From a virus, in IMG/VR virus record IMGVR_UViG_3300031524_000062, positions 1 to 29,111 of that record: DNA of 29,111 nucleotides, one strand, 5' to 3'. This document shows, in pieces, positions 14,346 to 21,713 of this stretch. Under the pieces are notes generated by a model. That model saw only the letters and a program-made list of their open reading frames with translations. It had not been told where the DNA came from and searched no databases. Each line of letters begins with the position of its first letter. The stretch's first letter is position 1. Position numbers and translations under genes: made by a program.

Positions 14346-15146
14346 ATGCCGCTATCCCAGATCATCAATGACGCATCTCAACTGTTGAATGACCCTAATT
14401 TTTCATTCACGTCGAGAAGTCAGCTAGTTAGGTGGTGCAATCAAGCGAGGCGTGATTGCGCCAAGCGCACGGCGTGCATTCGCCGGCTGGTGACGGGTCA
14501 ATCGGCGTTCGGCGCGAGCGCACAGCCGGGTTACGCGATCCCCGGCGCGATGCAGCCCGGCGCGCTGCCCGGCGCTTTTCCGCAGGCCCTGTCGGGGTCA
14601 TATGGCGCGGTGCAGAATGCGATGATGACGATTCCCGGCGTCGAGCGCTATCCATTCGTCGGCTTCTTCAATCCTGCTCTTCAGGCTCAGTATGCCGGCT
14701 GCGACGAGGTGATCGACGCTGTCGCGCTGGCGGTCAACTGGGGTGGCACGACGCGACCGCAACTCGACTGGATGCCTTGGGACGACCTTCAGGCCTACGC
14801 GCGCGCCTATTCGGTGCTGAACACGTCATGGCCGGTGCTGTGGTCGGTCTACAATGACGGGCCTCAGGGCGAGATCTGGGTGTACCCTGCGCCGTCTCAG
14901 GCGACCGAGATGGAGCTCGACGCGATTTGCACGCCGAAGAACCTGAACACTGACGACGACTTCGACGTCATCCCTAGCGGGTTTCAGGACGCGTTGATGT
15001 TCGGCGCCGCCAAGTTTTCGTTCATGTCGCGCGGCCGTTACGCTCAGGCGCAGGCGATGGAGGATCAGTTCGCCAGCGGCATAGGCGTCGCGCGTGTCGC
15101 CGTGGACGGCGGCAAGGTCAAGTCATACTATAGTTCTTATCTGTAG
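14346..15146 (+). CDS. Head-tail adaptor/connector protein
   Basis: The 266-residue product begins with a helical segment (SQIINDASQLLNDPNF, SQLVRWCNQARRDCAKR). It contains an interior domain with LDWMPWDDLQAYARAYSVL, GEIWVYPAPSQATEMELDAIC and PSGFQDALMFGAAKFSF. That order (a WYP-type strand pair, then a helix near 'P..fqDAL..ga..') is typical of podovirus adaptor proteins that sit under the portal. Residues 50-85 are a Pro/Gly/Ala-rich loop. The C-terminal nine codons overlap the antisense end of the homing endonuclease, so the native C-terminus may have been altered by that insertion. Confidence 0.65.
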   Translation: MPLSQIINDASQLLNDPNFSFTSRSQLVRWCNQARRDCAKRTACIRRLVTGQSAFGASAQPGYAIPGAMQPGALPGAFPQALSGSYGAVQNAMMTIPGVERYPFVGFFNPALQAQYAGCDEVIDAVALAVNWGGTTRPQLDWMPWDDLQAYARAYSVLNTSWPVLWSVYNDGPQGEIWVYPAPSQATEMELDAICTPKNLNTDDDFDVIPSGFQDALMFGAAKFSFMSRGRYAQAQAMEDQFASGIGVARVAVDGGKVKSYYSSYL

Positions 15147-16050
15147 AATATATGTGTTTGCAGTACAGAGCGGTAGCAGCACGTGATTTTCTAGCCAAGC
15201 ACGGTGTCTTATCATGGTACAGGCTGTAGAGAATTATGGATGCGGATTTGCCGTTTATATTGGCGCCCCATATATTTCCTCGTTCAAACAGCCTTATGTG
15301 GATCTGAGGGCACAGATTTTTACAGAAATCATTAAATTGATATATTATAGCCTTTGTTCCTATAAGTGTGAAACTATTCTCCCCAATATGCCCGTCGCCG
15401 TCTATCATACCTCTCCAAAAGTCAGGGTGGTTATGTATATGTGCGGCGCAAGCATTTTTAGACTTATTAGGAATTATACCAAATTTAGAAAGCACATATC
15501 CGAGTCGTTTGGATACAATAGATATTCTTGCTCTTGGTCTTTGCGTGAGGCCTTGGGAGGTAATTTTTTGAGGAAGATACGATACTTTGTGTTTGCTTTT
15601 AAGAAACGATTTGAATGCTTCAATTTGGTACTCGTCAGGAGTAGTAAGTTGAAGAACTATGTTTGGCGACGGTATGTGCAGAACCGAGCCATCCGACATG
15701 AGAAGGCCGAGCCAATAAGCGGCTTCTGGCGTAATCGTGTCAAAAGCGCGTTCGTCGACATTTTTAGATTTACCATTGCGTATGAAAGAGGGGTCTTCTA
15801 TTACGCTTACCACTATAGAGAGTTTACGCTGTTTTTCGCAGAAATCTTCTGCGTATCTGATGTCATTTTCTGCGACAACAAGCCGGTTAAACGGGAGTTT
15901 AGCGCGATAAATTATACTGGATATAGCGGAGTCGCTGACGCTGTACTTAACTGCCAAGTTTTTATATTTAACTCCGTCGTAGTAGTCCCTTATCATGTTT
16001 TCTCTTTGCAATTTCGTGAGCTTGCTTCTAGGCTCGCCGCGTTTGGACAT
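15118..16050 (-). CDS. LAGLIDADG homing endonuclease with N-terminal HTH
   Basis: The product is about 310 residues and AT-rich, unlike its neighbours. Two LAGLIDADG helices are visible: YWLGLLMSDGSV and FWRGMIDGDGHIG, each ending in the catalytic acidic residue. An N-terminal helix-turn-helix-like segment (YKNLAVKYSVSDSAISSII) suggests target binding. Such enzymes cut a specific site in copies lacking them and spread by repair. ATG 16050 is favoured, with GAAGG eight bases upstream; a GTG start at 16065 is possible. It is a free-standing gene in an intergenic position, not inside an evident intron or intein. Its 3' end overlaps the adaptor gene by 29 bases. Confidence 0.85.
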   Translation of the reverse strand: MSKRGEPRSKLTKLQRENMIRDYYDGVKYKNLAVKYSVSDSAISSIIYRAKLPFNRLVVAENDIRYAEDFCEKQRKLSIVVSVIEDPSFIRNGKSKNVDERAFDTITPEAAYWLGLLMSDGSVLHIPSPNIVLQLTTPDEYQIEAFKSFLKSKHKVSYLPQKITSQGLTQRPRARISIVSKRLGYVLSKFGIIPNKSKNACAAHIHNHPDFWRGMIDGDGHIGENSFTLIGTKAIIYQFNDFCKNLCPQIHIRLFERGNIWGANINGKSASIILYSLYHDKTPCLARKSRAATALYCKHIYSTDKNYSMT

Positions 16051-16103
16051 CTCTATGGCCTTCACAGTGGTAAGATTTACACCCCTATACTAGCTCTGGC
16101 GTA

Positions 16104-16385
16104 GTGTCAATGCCGCAGGATCACACTGCTTCGACGATCGCTCAGGCCCGCGTGATTCGCGACGGGCTCGATCCGGCGCGCGTCGAGACGCCGGTGCGCA
16201 CGGCGACGCTGGCGCTGTTGCTCGACACACTGATCGATCTCGGCTCGCAGCCCGGAACTGAGAAGATTCGTGAGGCGCAGCGCGCCGCGATTGCCGCCAG
16301 TACGATGACGATCGCACGCACGCGAGAGGCATTCCAGAAGGTGCTCGACGCCGAGCGCGCCGCCGCGGAGGCGCGCAATGCCTGA
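16104..16385 (+). CDS. Small helical hypothetical protein
   Basis: The product is 93 residues from GTG 16104, or 91 from ATG 16110; no ribosome binding site supports either. It is Ala-rich and helical throughout (TASTIAQARVIRDGLD, REAQRAAIAASTMTIA, VLDAERAAAEARNA). The stop overlaps the nozzle start by 8 bases, so it belongs to that transcript. The missing ribosome binding site may reflect the endonuclease insertion just upstream, which separated it from the adaptor gene. Confidence 0.6.
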   Translation: MSMPQDHTASTIAQARVIRDGLDPARVETPVRTATLALLLDTLIDLGSQPGTEKIREAQRAAIAASTMTIARTREAFQKVLDAERAAAEARNA

Positions 16386-18933
16386 TCCGCGCGGCCAGCT
16401 TTCGTCGAAGGCTCAGCAGTCGCTCGGCCTGCCGGATGGATTCAAAACCTATAGCCCATTCCCGTTCGGTGGAATGAACGTTCAGGCGTCGCCAGTGGCG
16501 ATCGCTGACAACGAGTTCCTGTGGCTGGAGAACTTCGTTCGACTGGGTGACGGCAACCTGCGCACGGTGTGGGACAAAGGCACGCCGATTTTCACGGCGC
16601 CGGGCGGCCTGACAATCGTTTGGAAGTGCTTCTTCAACATTGGAATCGTTTATTACTGTGCTGTTTTCCTTTCCGACGGCTCGGCTATCCAAGTCAGCAT
16701 GTCGTCGCTGGCGCAGACGAAGATCGGCCCGCCCGGTATGTTTTACCAGGCTTCGACCGGCTATCTGCCCTACGCGCGGCAGTGGGGCACGCAGTATCTG
16801 CTCATCAGCAATCGCAACACGCAGGACGACTACTGGGCATGGGACGGCGTGCTGCTCTATTCGGCCGGAACAGTCGCGCCAGCTGGCGTCAACCTCACTT
16901 CGGGAGGCGCAGCCTATTCGTCACTGCCGAACCTGACGGTTTATGGCGGTTTCGGCTCGGGTATCACGATTACACCAGTCATTATCGGCGGTCAGATCGT
17001 CGAGATGAACATCACCAATCCAGGCTCGAACTATGAGCCGGGTGATGTCGTCCAGGTAGCGTTCAGTGGCGGCGGGACCGACACATCGCCGGTTCTCGTT
17101 GCCGCGCTCACTGCGACGTCTGTCGCCGGCGTGACGGTCACGGTTCCCGGTTCGGGCTACACATTCGCTAGCGTTCAATTCACGGGTGGTGGCGGCGGAG
17201 TGAACGCTGCGGCGGCGGCGACGATCGTCGGTGGGGCCATTACGGCAGTCACGATGACCAACGCCGGTTCCGGCTACACGACAGCGCCAGGCGTGCTCAT
17301 CGTTGGTGGTGGCGTCGGCGCTCAGGCGAGTGCCGTTCTGGTTCCGATAGGCGTTGGTGGAATAGCAGTCGCTAATGGCGGTAGCGGTTTCACGTCAGTT
17401 CCGCTGCTGGAGCTCATCGGCGGCGCAGGCGCAGGCGCTGTTGCGATTGCGGTGCTCACTGCAACGAGAGTTGCCTCGGTGAATCTGACGGCAGGCGGCT
17501 CTGGTTACACTTCAGCGCCGACGATAGCGTTCGTTGGCGGTGGCAGTGGCAGCTCAAACGCCGCGGCGGCGGCGGTTCTTGACGGCGACGCGGTGGGCTA
17601 CATCACGTTGACGGACCCCGGCTTCGGCTACACAGATCCGGTCCAAGTTACGTTCACCGGCGGTGGCGGTTCAGGCGCCGGCGCCACGGTTTTGTATGCA
17701 CCAACGTCGATCGATTCGGTTGAAGTGTCGGCTGTCGGTCAGTACTACACGACGGCGCCTGCGGTTATCGTTCAGCCCGGCGCCAACAACGCCGCCGCGG
17801 CGACGCTGACGCTGATGCCGTTTGGCGTCAGCGGTTCGGTGATGGAGACCTATCTGTCGCGGATGTGGATTTTTGATCCAGCGCCGTCACCATATTCGAC
17901 GCTGCCGCCTGGCGGTAATTGGCAGGCGTCTGCACCAGGATCGTTTGTCGATTTCGCCACTTCGGATGGCGGCGTCAGCGCGGTCAACACCGACGCTTTT
18001 CTCGATCTCCAATACACGCAGGTCCGCCAATCGTCGGGCTATCTCTATGCGCTCGGCAACGGCTCGGTCAGCGTTATTTCCAACGTCAACACGTCGGGCA
18101 GTCCGTCGACCACGACGTTCAACTACCAGAACGTCGATCCGCAGGTGGGTTGCGCGTGGCGCGATTCGCTGCAGGATTTTAGTCGCTCGACGATTTTTGC
18201 TAATCGAGCCGGGATCTACGGTCTGTACGGCGGCGCGGCGACCAAGATCAGCGGCAAGCTTGACCAGTTGTTCACCAACGCGATCTTCCCGCCGACGGCG
18301 GGTGCGGTGACGCCGTGCTCGGCAATCGCGACGATCTTCAACATCAAGCACTATCTGCTGCTGATGACGGTCGTCGATCCCGACACGGGCGCGACGCGCA
18401 ACGTTATGGCGACGTGGAACGAGAAGGACTGGGCTGTCATGTCGCAAACAGTCAGTCTTCAATTCATTTCTACGCAGAAGACCGGCTCCATATACAATGC
18501 TTTTGGGACTGACGGGATTTCAATTTACCCGCTGTTCTCAGCGCCGTCGTCAAACCTTCAGTCGCGGTTTGACACGAAGCTCTACGGGTCCGACCGCATC
18601 TTCATCGAAAAGGCGGCGCAAGGCGTTTGGATGCAGGCGCAGGACAACTCCATCGGTGAGGTCGGAATTAGCGGCGCGCTGACGGCGACGATCTCCGGTA
18701 TGGGCGGCGGCGCGATCAACGGCTTCGCCGTCACCGTGCCAGAAGGCGTGTCGGCGCCGTTCCTCAACCAGGTCGCCATAGCGTCCCCGGCGCCGGCTTG
18801 GAACGTTTGGGGCACGTCGATCCAGGGCAACGCCTTCTTTTCGATGGGCTTACGCTTCGCCAGCAACAGTCCTGATTTCACCCTGGCCGATCTCGTGATA
18901 GGCTACATCGAGCAAGACGCGTTCTTCACGTGA
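16378..18933 (+). CDS. Tail nozzle / packaged-DNA stabilisation-like protein with inserted repeats
   Basis: The 851-residue product fits the nozzle type that closes short tails. Its N-terminus has YSPFPFGGMNVQASP and an 'N.LWLENF.R.GDGNLRTVWDKG' pattern, where phage stabilisation proteins list the beta-propeller start. Its C-terminal part has MWIFDPAP, YALGNGSVSVISN, IYGLYGG, HYLLLM and MATWNEKDWAVMS, which are propeller-blade-like. Between them, residues 171-480 hold eight ~39-residue beta repeats marked by G-(S/F)-G-Y-T-x-x-P. The repeat block looks inserted into a loop of the propeller. The start overlaps the previous gene by 8 bases. The nozzle role is an inference from pattern and position. 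Confidence 0.65.
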   Translation: MPDPRGQLSSKAQQSLGLPDGFKTYSPFPFGGMNVQASPVAIADNEFLWLENFVRLGDGNLRTVWDKGTPIFTAPGGLTIVWKCFFNIGIVYYCAVFLSDGSAIQVSMSSLAQTKIGPPGMFYQASTGYLPYARQWGTQYLLISNRNTQDDYWAWDGVLLYSAGTVAPAGVNLTSGGAAYSSLPNLTVYGGFGSGITITPVIIGGQIVEMNITNPGSNYEPGDVVQVAFSGGGTDTSPVLVAALTATSVAGVTVTVPGSGYTFASVQFTGGGGGVNAAAAATIVGGAITAVTMTNAGSGYTTAPGVLIVGGGVGAQASAVLVPIGVGGIAVANGGSGFTSVPLLELIGGAGAGAVAIAVLTATRVASVNLTAGGSGYTSAPTIAFVGGGSGSSNAAAAAVLDGDAVGYITLTDPGFGYTDPVQVTFTGGGGSGAGATVLYAPTSIDSVEVSAVGQYYTTAPAVIVQPGANNAAAATLTLMPFGVSGSVMETYLSRMWIFDPAPSPYSTLPPGGNWQASAPGSFVDFATSDGGVSAVNTDAFLDLQYTQVRQSSGYLYALGNGSVSVISNVNTSGSPSTTTFNYQNVDPQVGCAWRDSLQDFSRSTIFANRAGIYGLYGGAATKISGKLDQLFTNAIFPPTAGAVTPCSAIATIFNIKHYLLLMTVVDPDTGATRNVMATWNEKDWAVMSQTVSLQFISTQKTGSIYNAFGTDGISIYPLFSAPSSNLQSRFDTKLYGSDRIFIEKAAQGVWMQAQDNSIGEVGISGALTATISGMGGGAINGFAVTVPEGVSAPFLNQVAIASPAPAWNVWGTSIQGNAFFSMGLRFASNSPDFTLADLVIGYIEQDAFFT
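16888..17817 (+). repeat. Eight ~39-residue Gly-Tyr beta repeats inside the nozzle gene
   Basis: Markers occur at residues 177 (GAAYSSLP), 215 (PGSNYEPGD), 257 (PGSGYTFAS), 296 (AGSGYTTAP), 334 (GGSGFTSVP), 373 (GGSGYTSAP), 414 (PGFGYTDPV) and 453 (VGQYYTTAP). Spacing is 38 to 42 residues. Each unit also has a Gly-rich loop and an Ala-rich strand between markers. This is a solenoid-like or propeller-insert array. Confidence 0.8.
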
Positions 18934-18944
18934 GGAGAAACCCC

Positions 18945-19160
18945 ATGGCCATGCGCACCACCGGCGTCAAAATGGACTTTGAGAAGAACGTCGCTCGCGG
19001 CGAGAATCCGCGCGGCGCTGACGGTTTTTTAGCTCAGACTGTCAACGGGACCGCGTCGTGGCGGGGGATGGGGTGGAATCGCGATGAGCCGTGGACATCT
19101 CCGCAGGTTGAGCCAGGACCGACTCGCCCCGCTGGGCGCAGTAATCGAACTGGCGAATGA
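18945..19160 (+). CDS. Small hypothetical protein with long downstream overlap
   Basis: A GAGGAG ribosome binding site precedes the ATG at 18945, 12 bases after the nozzle stop. The 71-residue product has a polar start (MAMRTTGVKMDFEKNVARG) and a Trp/Pro/Arg-rich end. Its last 77 bases overlap the start of the next gene in another frame. The strong ribosome binding site supports translation, but the C-terminal third looks less natural than the overlapping frame. Confidence 0.5.
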   Translation: MAMRTTGVKMDFEKNVARGENPRGADGFLAQTVNGTASWRGMGWNRDEPWTSPQVEPGPTRPAGRSNRTGE

Positions 19161-19494
19161 TATGCTGGCAGCGCTCGAGAATCTCCCGCAAACGCCTGAC
19201 GGCTGGAATCGGTTTTCGTGGGACCATCGCAACAGCCACGACCGTATCCGTGCGGCGATCAAGACAAAATATGGCGCCGATCTGAGCGACTATCAGGTCG
19301 ACCCGATCGACTCTAACGCGATCGGCGATTTCTTGCAGAACAACTCGCAGCTTCACGGCGACATGAACGGTGTTCTCGGCTTGCAAAGCAGCGATTTGCA
19401 GGACGTCAATTTCGGCGACAAGCCACAGTTCGAGGCGTGGGTGCGTCTCCATTATCTCGAGCATCAGCAAGCCGAACTGAAATTGGAGATTTGA
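19084..19494 (+). CDS. Hypothetical phage protein, 136 residues
   Basis: The product is helical near its N-terminus (SQDRLAPLGAVIELANDMLAAL in part) and ends with an acidic helix (LEHQQAELKLEI). Residues about 45-110 are polar with several Asn/Asp. The ATG at 19084 is the first in frame and overlaps the preceding small gene by 77 bases; GGGGTGGA upstream could serve as a ribosome binding site. The following gene starts three bases after the stop. Family unknown. Confidence 0.6.
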   Translation: MSRGHLRRLSQDRLAPLGAVIELANDMLAALENLPQTPDGWNRFSWDHRNSHDRIRAAIKTKYGADLSDYQVDPIDSNAIGDFLQNNSQLHGDMNGVLGLQSSDLQDVNFGDKPQFEAWVRLHYLEHQQAELKLEI

Positions 19495-19496
19495 GT

Positions 19497-20069
19497 GTGA
19501 GGCCGTTCGTCGTTTTCGCTCTTCCTCGCAGCCGAACGGCGTGGCTTTCGAAGTATCTGTCGTACAGTGGCGAGTGTGTCGGCCACGACATCGCGGCGCG
19601 GAGCGCTTCGATAGACGACTTCTTTCACAACTTCGATAGCGGTATGATCGGCACGGTCGAGACCGGTGCGATGGCAGGCTGGCGTCTGCTGCGCGAGCGG
19701 TTTCCCGCAGCGGCGATCGCCGTCGTGCGGCGGCCGATTGAGGATGTGAAGTTGAGCCTGTCGCAGTTTGGGATCGTGCCGCGCGCCGGGGATCTGGAGG
19801 AGCGCGACGCTATTCTCGACGAGATCGAGCGCGAGCCAGGCGTGCTGTCGATGTCGTTTCGTGATCTGTACGAGCAGAAGAACCGTCGGCGCATGTTCGA
19901 GCATTGCCTTATCTATGGCTGGAAGCCGGAGTGGGACGCGCGATGGGCGCACGTCAATGTCCAGATCGATCTCGTAGCTGAGTTGCGGGAGGTTGCAGCG
20001 AATCAAGTCTCGATTGATGCGATGAAGCGGGAGGTTGCAGCGCACTGTTCGGCTGTCGGTCATGGATGA
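19497..20069 (+). CDS. Sulfotransferase-like P-loop protein
   Basis: The start is GTG 19497, with GGAG eight bases before it, directly after the previous stop. The 190-residue product has FALPRSRTAWLSKYL at residues 7-21, matching the 5'-phosphosulfate-binding loop of sulfotransferases (LPRSGT.WL). It also has VVRRPIEDVKLSL at 76-88, matching the 3'-phosphate-binding R-(D/R)-P segment. The protein is shorter than most full-length sulfotransferases (about 250 or more residues), so activity is uncertain. It is placed inside the virion operon next to an acetyltransferase. A role in modifying a virion or surface sugar is speculative. Confidence 0.6.
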   Translation: MRPFVVFALPRSRTAWLSKYLSYSGECVGHDIAARSASIDDFFHNFDSGMIGTVETGAMAGWRLLRERFPAAAIAVVRRPIEDVKLSLSQFGIVPRAGDLEERDAILDEIEREPGVLSMSFRDLYEQKNRRRMFEHCLIYGWKPEWDARWAHVNVQIDLVAELREVAANQVSIDAMKREVAAHCSAVGHG

Positions 20070-20532
20070 TCCCGTGGTTATTGCATGGGAGACGTGGGCG
20101 TCGGCGTGGCCTGAAGGCGAAGTGCTGGTGCGAGCACATTTCAACGAGGTCGAGGGCGTTCTCGCCAAGAAAAGGCCGTGCAAAATTGACGAGCAGGCGA
20201 TGATTGACGCGGAAAGGGCCGGGGTGCTTCGCGTGGTCGGGGCGCGGGTCGGCGGTCGTCTGGTCGGCTATTTCTCATGGAGCCTGATGCCTGACATCGA
20301 ATCGAAGGGGCTGATCGTGGCGAACCAGGGCGCGATCTACGTCGACCCTCGGTTCGCCGGCCTCGGCTATCGGATGCTGACTTTTTCGCTTCCCGGCCTC
20401 AAGGCGGCCGGCGCCGACTACGCGCTGATGCACCACCGAATGCTTGGCCGCGGGGCTCGTCTTGGAGTATGGTTCAGACGGCTCAAAGCGGTGCTGATCA
20501 AGCATGAGTACTATCTCTGGCTGAGAGACTGA
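20062..20532 (+). CDS. GNAT-type N-acetyltransferase
   Basis: The ATG at 20062 overlaps the previous stop region. The 156-residue product has the GNAT core: a strand 'GRLVGYFSWSL' (residues 65-75), AIYVDPRFAGLGYRML (91-106) with the acetyl-CoA pyrophosphate loop RFAGLG (R-x-x-G-x-G, 97-102), and a following helix with HHRML. Phage GNATs in structural operons are recurrent but their substrates are mostly unknown. Pairing with a sulfotransferase-like gene suggests modification of a shared target; this is inference. Confidence 0.7.
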   Translation: MDDPVVIAWETWASAWPEGEVLVRAHFNEVEGVLAKKRPCKIDEQAMIDAERAGVLRVVGARVGGRLVGYFSWSLMPDIESKGLIVANQGAIYVDPRFAGLGYRMLTFSLPGLKAAGADYALMHHRMLGRGARLGVWFRRLKAVLIKHEYYLWLRD

Positions 20533-20534
20533 CG

Positions 20535-21710
20535 ATGGGATGCGTTTCGATTCCGATTATTGCGGCCATCACGGACAGCATTGGCGCGGCTGGCGCGGCG
20601 CTTGGCGCTGGCGCGACCGTCGCGGCTGACGTTGGCGCACCATTGGCTTTGGCGGGCGCGACTGCGCCTTTGGATGTAGGGTCTGTCGTGACAGGTCTTG
20701 GGATGGCCGGCACTACAGATGCTGAATTGGCGGCTGGATTTGGGGCCGCTGATGCAACGGGGAGCGCTCTTAGCGGTTTAGGCTCGGCTCTTACTGGGGC
20801 TACTTCGGACATGCCCGCGCTTGGTTCTACGCCAGCAATGGGCGCTGGCGTACCTGGCTCCCTTGGTACGAGTCTCGACACCGCAACAGCGCCTGGAACT
20901 GCCGTGGCTTCTGGTGCTGCACCTGGCGTTGGTGCGCCGGCAGGGTCGGTTGTTGGCGCTGCTGCGCCTGCCAGCGCCGCGGCGGCGCCGAGCGCCACCG
21001 GCGAGTTTGGTCTCGGTGATTCATCGCTGACTGGCGCCGGCGGTGGCGCTGGCACGTCGTCAGGTCTGACCGGCGACACGGCCGCATCGGCGCTCGGGAC
21101 GTCGAGCGCGCCGACGGGCCTTGCCGCGGCGCCCGGCGCAGCTGCGCCAGCGACTACGGCCGCACCAGGAGCAGAAGTTGCAGGCGCTCTTGGCCCAGGC
21201 GCAAAGGCGGGGGCTGACGTGCTTGGTATGCTGAAGTCCTACGGGCCACTGGCGCTGAGCGCCGGTGGCTTGCTGTCGTCAGTTTTGCAAGGAGACAAGA
21301 AGCCAGCTTACCAGGGCCAAGTCAGCGCCGAGGCGGCGCAGATGTCGGCGCAGGGCCAGGAACTTCAGTCCTACTTGACTTCTGGCACGCTGCCGCCCGG
21401 TGTTTCGGCAGGGCTGTCGTCGGCGCATGATTCCGCTGCGGCGACGATCCGTTCGCAGTACGCTTCGCGCGGCCAGACGGGTTCGAGCGCGGAGGCTCAG
21501 GATCTCGCCAATCTTTCGCAGACGACAGTCAGCCAGGGCGCGCAGATCGCCACGAACCTACTTCAGCAGGGCGTCAGCGAGAGCGAGTTCTCGGCTCAGC
21601 TTTATCAGAGCCTGATGGACGCTTCGATCAAGCAGGACGCGGCGCTGTCGGCTTCGATCGCCAATTTCGCCGGCGGGATGGCCGGCATGGGCTTAAAGGC
21701 TGTGGGGTGA
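20535..21710 (+). CDS. Internal virion (ejection) protein, Ala/Gly-rich
   Basis: The 391-residue product has a long Ala/Gly/Thr/Pro-rich N-terminal region (residues 1-240), which is low-complexity and weakly hydrophobic. A helical C-terminal part (about 240-391) includes YGPLALSAGGLLSSVLQG, EAAQMSAQGQELQSYL and LYQSLMDASIKQDAALSAS. It is the first of three genes with the order typical of podovirus ejection proteins, ending in a transglycosylase. No catalytic motif. The role is inferred from composition and order. Confidence 0.6.
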   Translation: MGCVSIPIIAAITDSIGAAGAALGAGATVAADVGAPLALAGATAPLDVGSVVTGLGMAGTTDAELAAGFGAADATGSALSGLGSALTGATSDMPALGSTPAMGAGVPGSLGTSLDTATAPGTAVASGAAPGVGAPAGSVVGAAAPASAAAAPSATGEFGLGDSSLTGAGGGAGTSSGLTGDTAASALGTSSAPTGLAAAPGAAAPATTAAPGAEVAGALGPGAKAGADVLGMLKSYGPLALSAGGLLSSVLQGDKKPAYQGQVSAEAAQMSAQGQELQSYLTSGTLPPGVSAGLSSAHDSAAATIRSQYASRGQTGSSAEAQDLANLSQTTVSQGAQIATNLLQQGVSESEFSAQLYQSLMDASIKQDAALSASIANFAGGMAGMGLKAVG

Positions 21711-21713
21711 TCG

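Noticed and set aside
15118-16050. Homing endonuclease as part of an intron or intein
   Set aside because: The flanking genes do not continue into each other across it and no self-splicing core or intein blocks are visible; it runs on the opposite strand as a free-standing gene.
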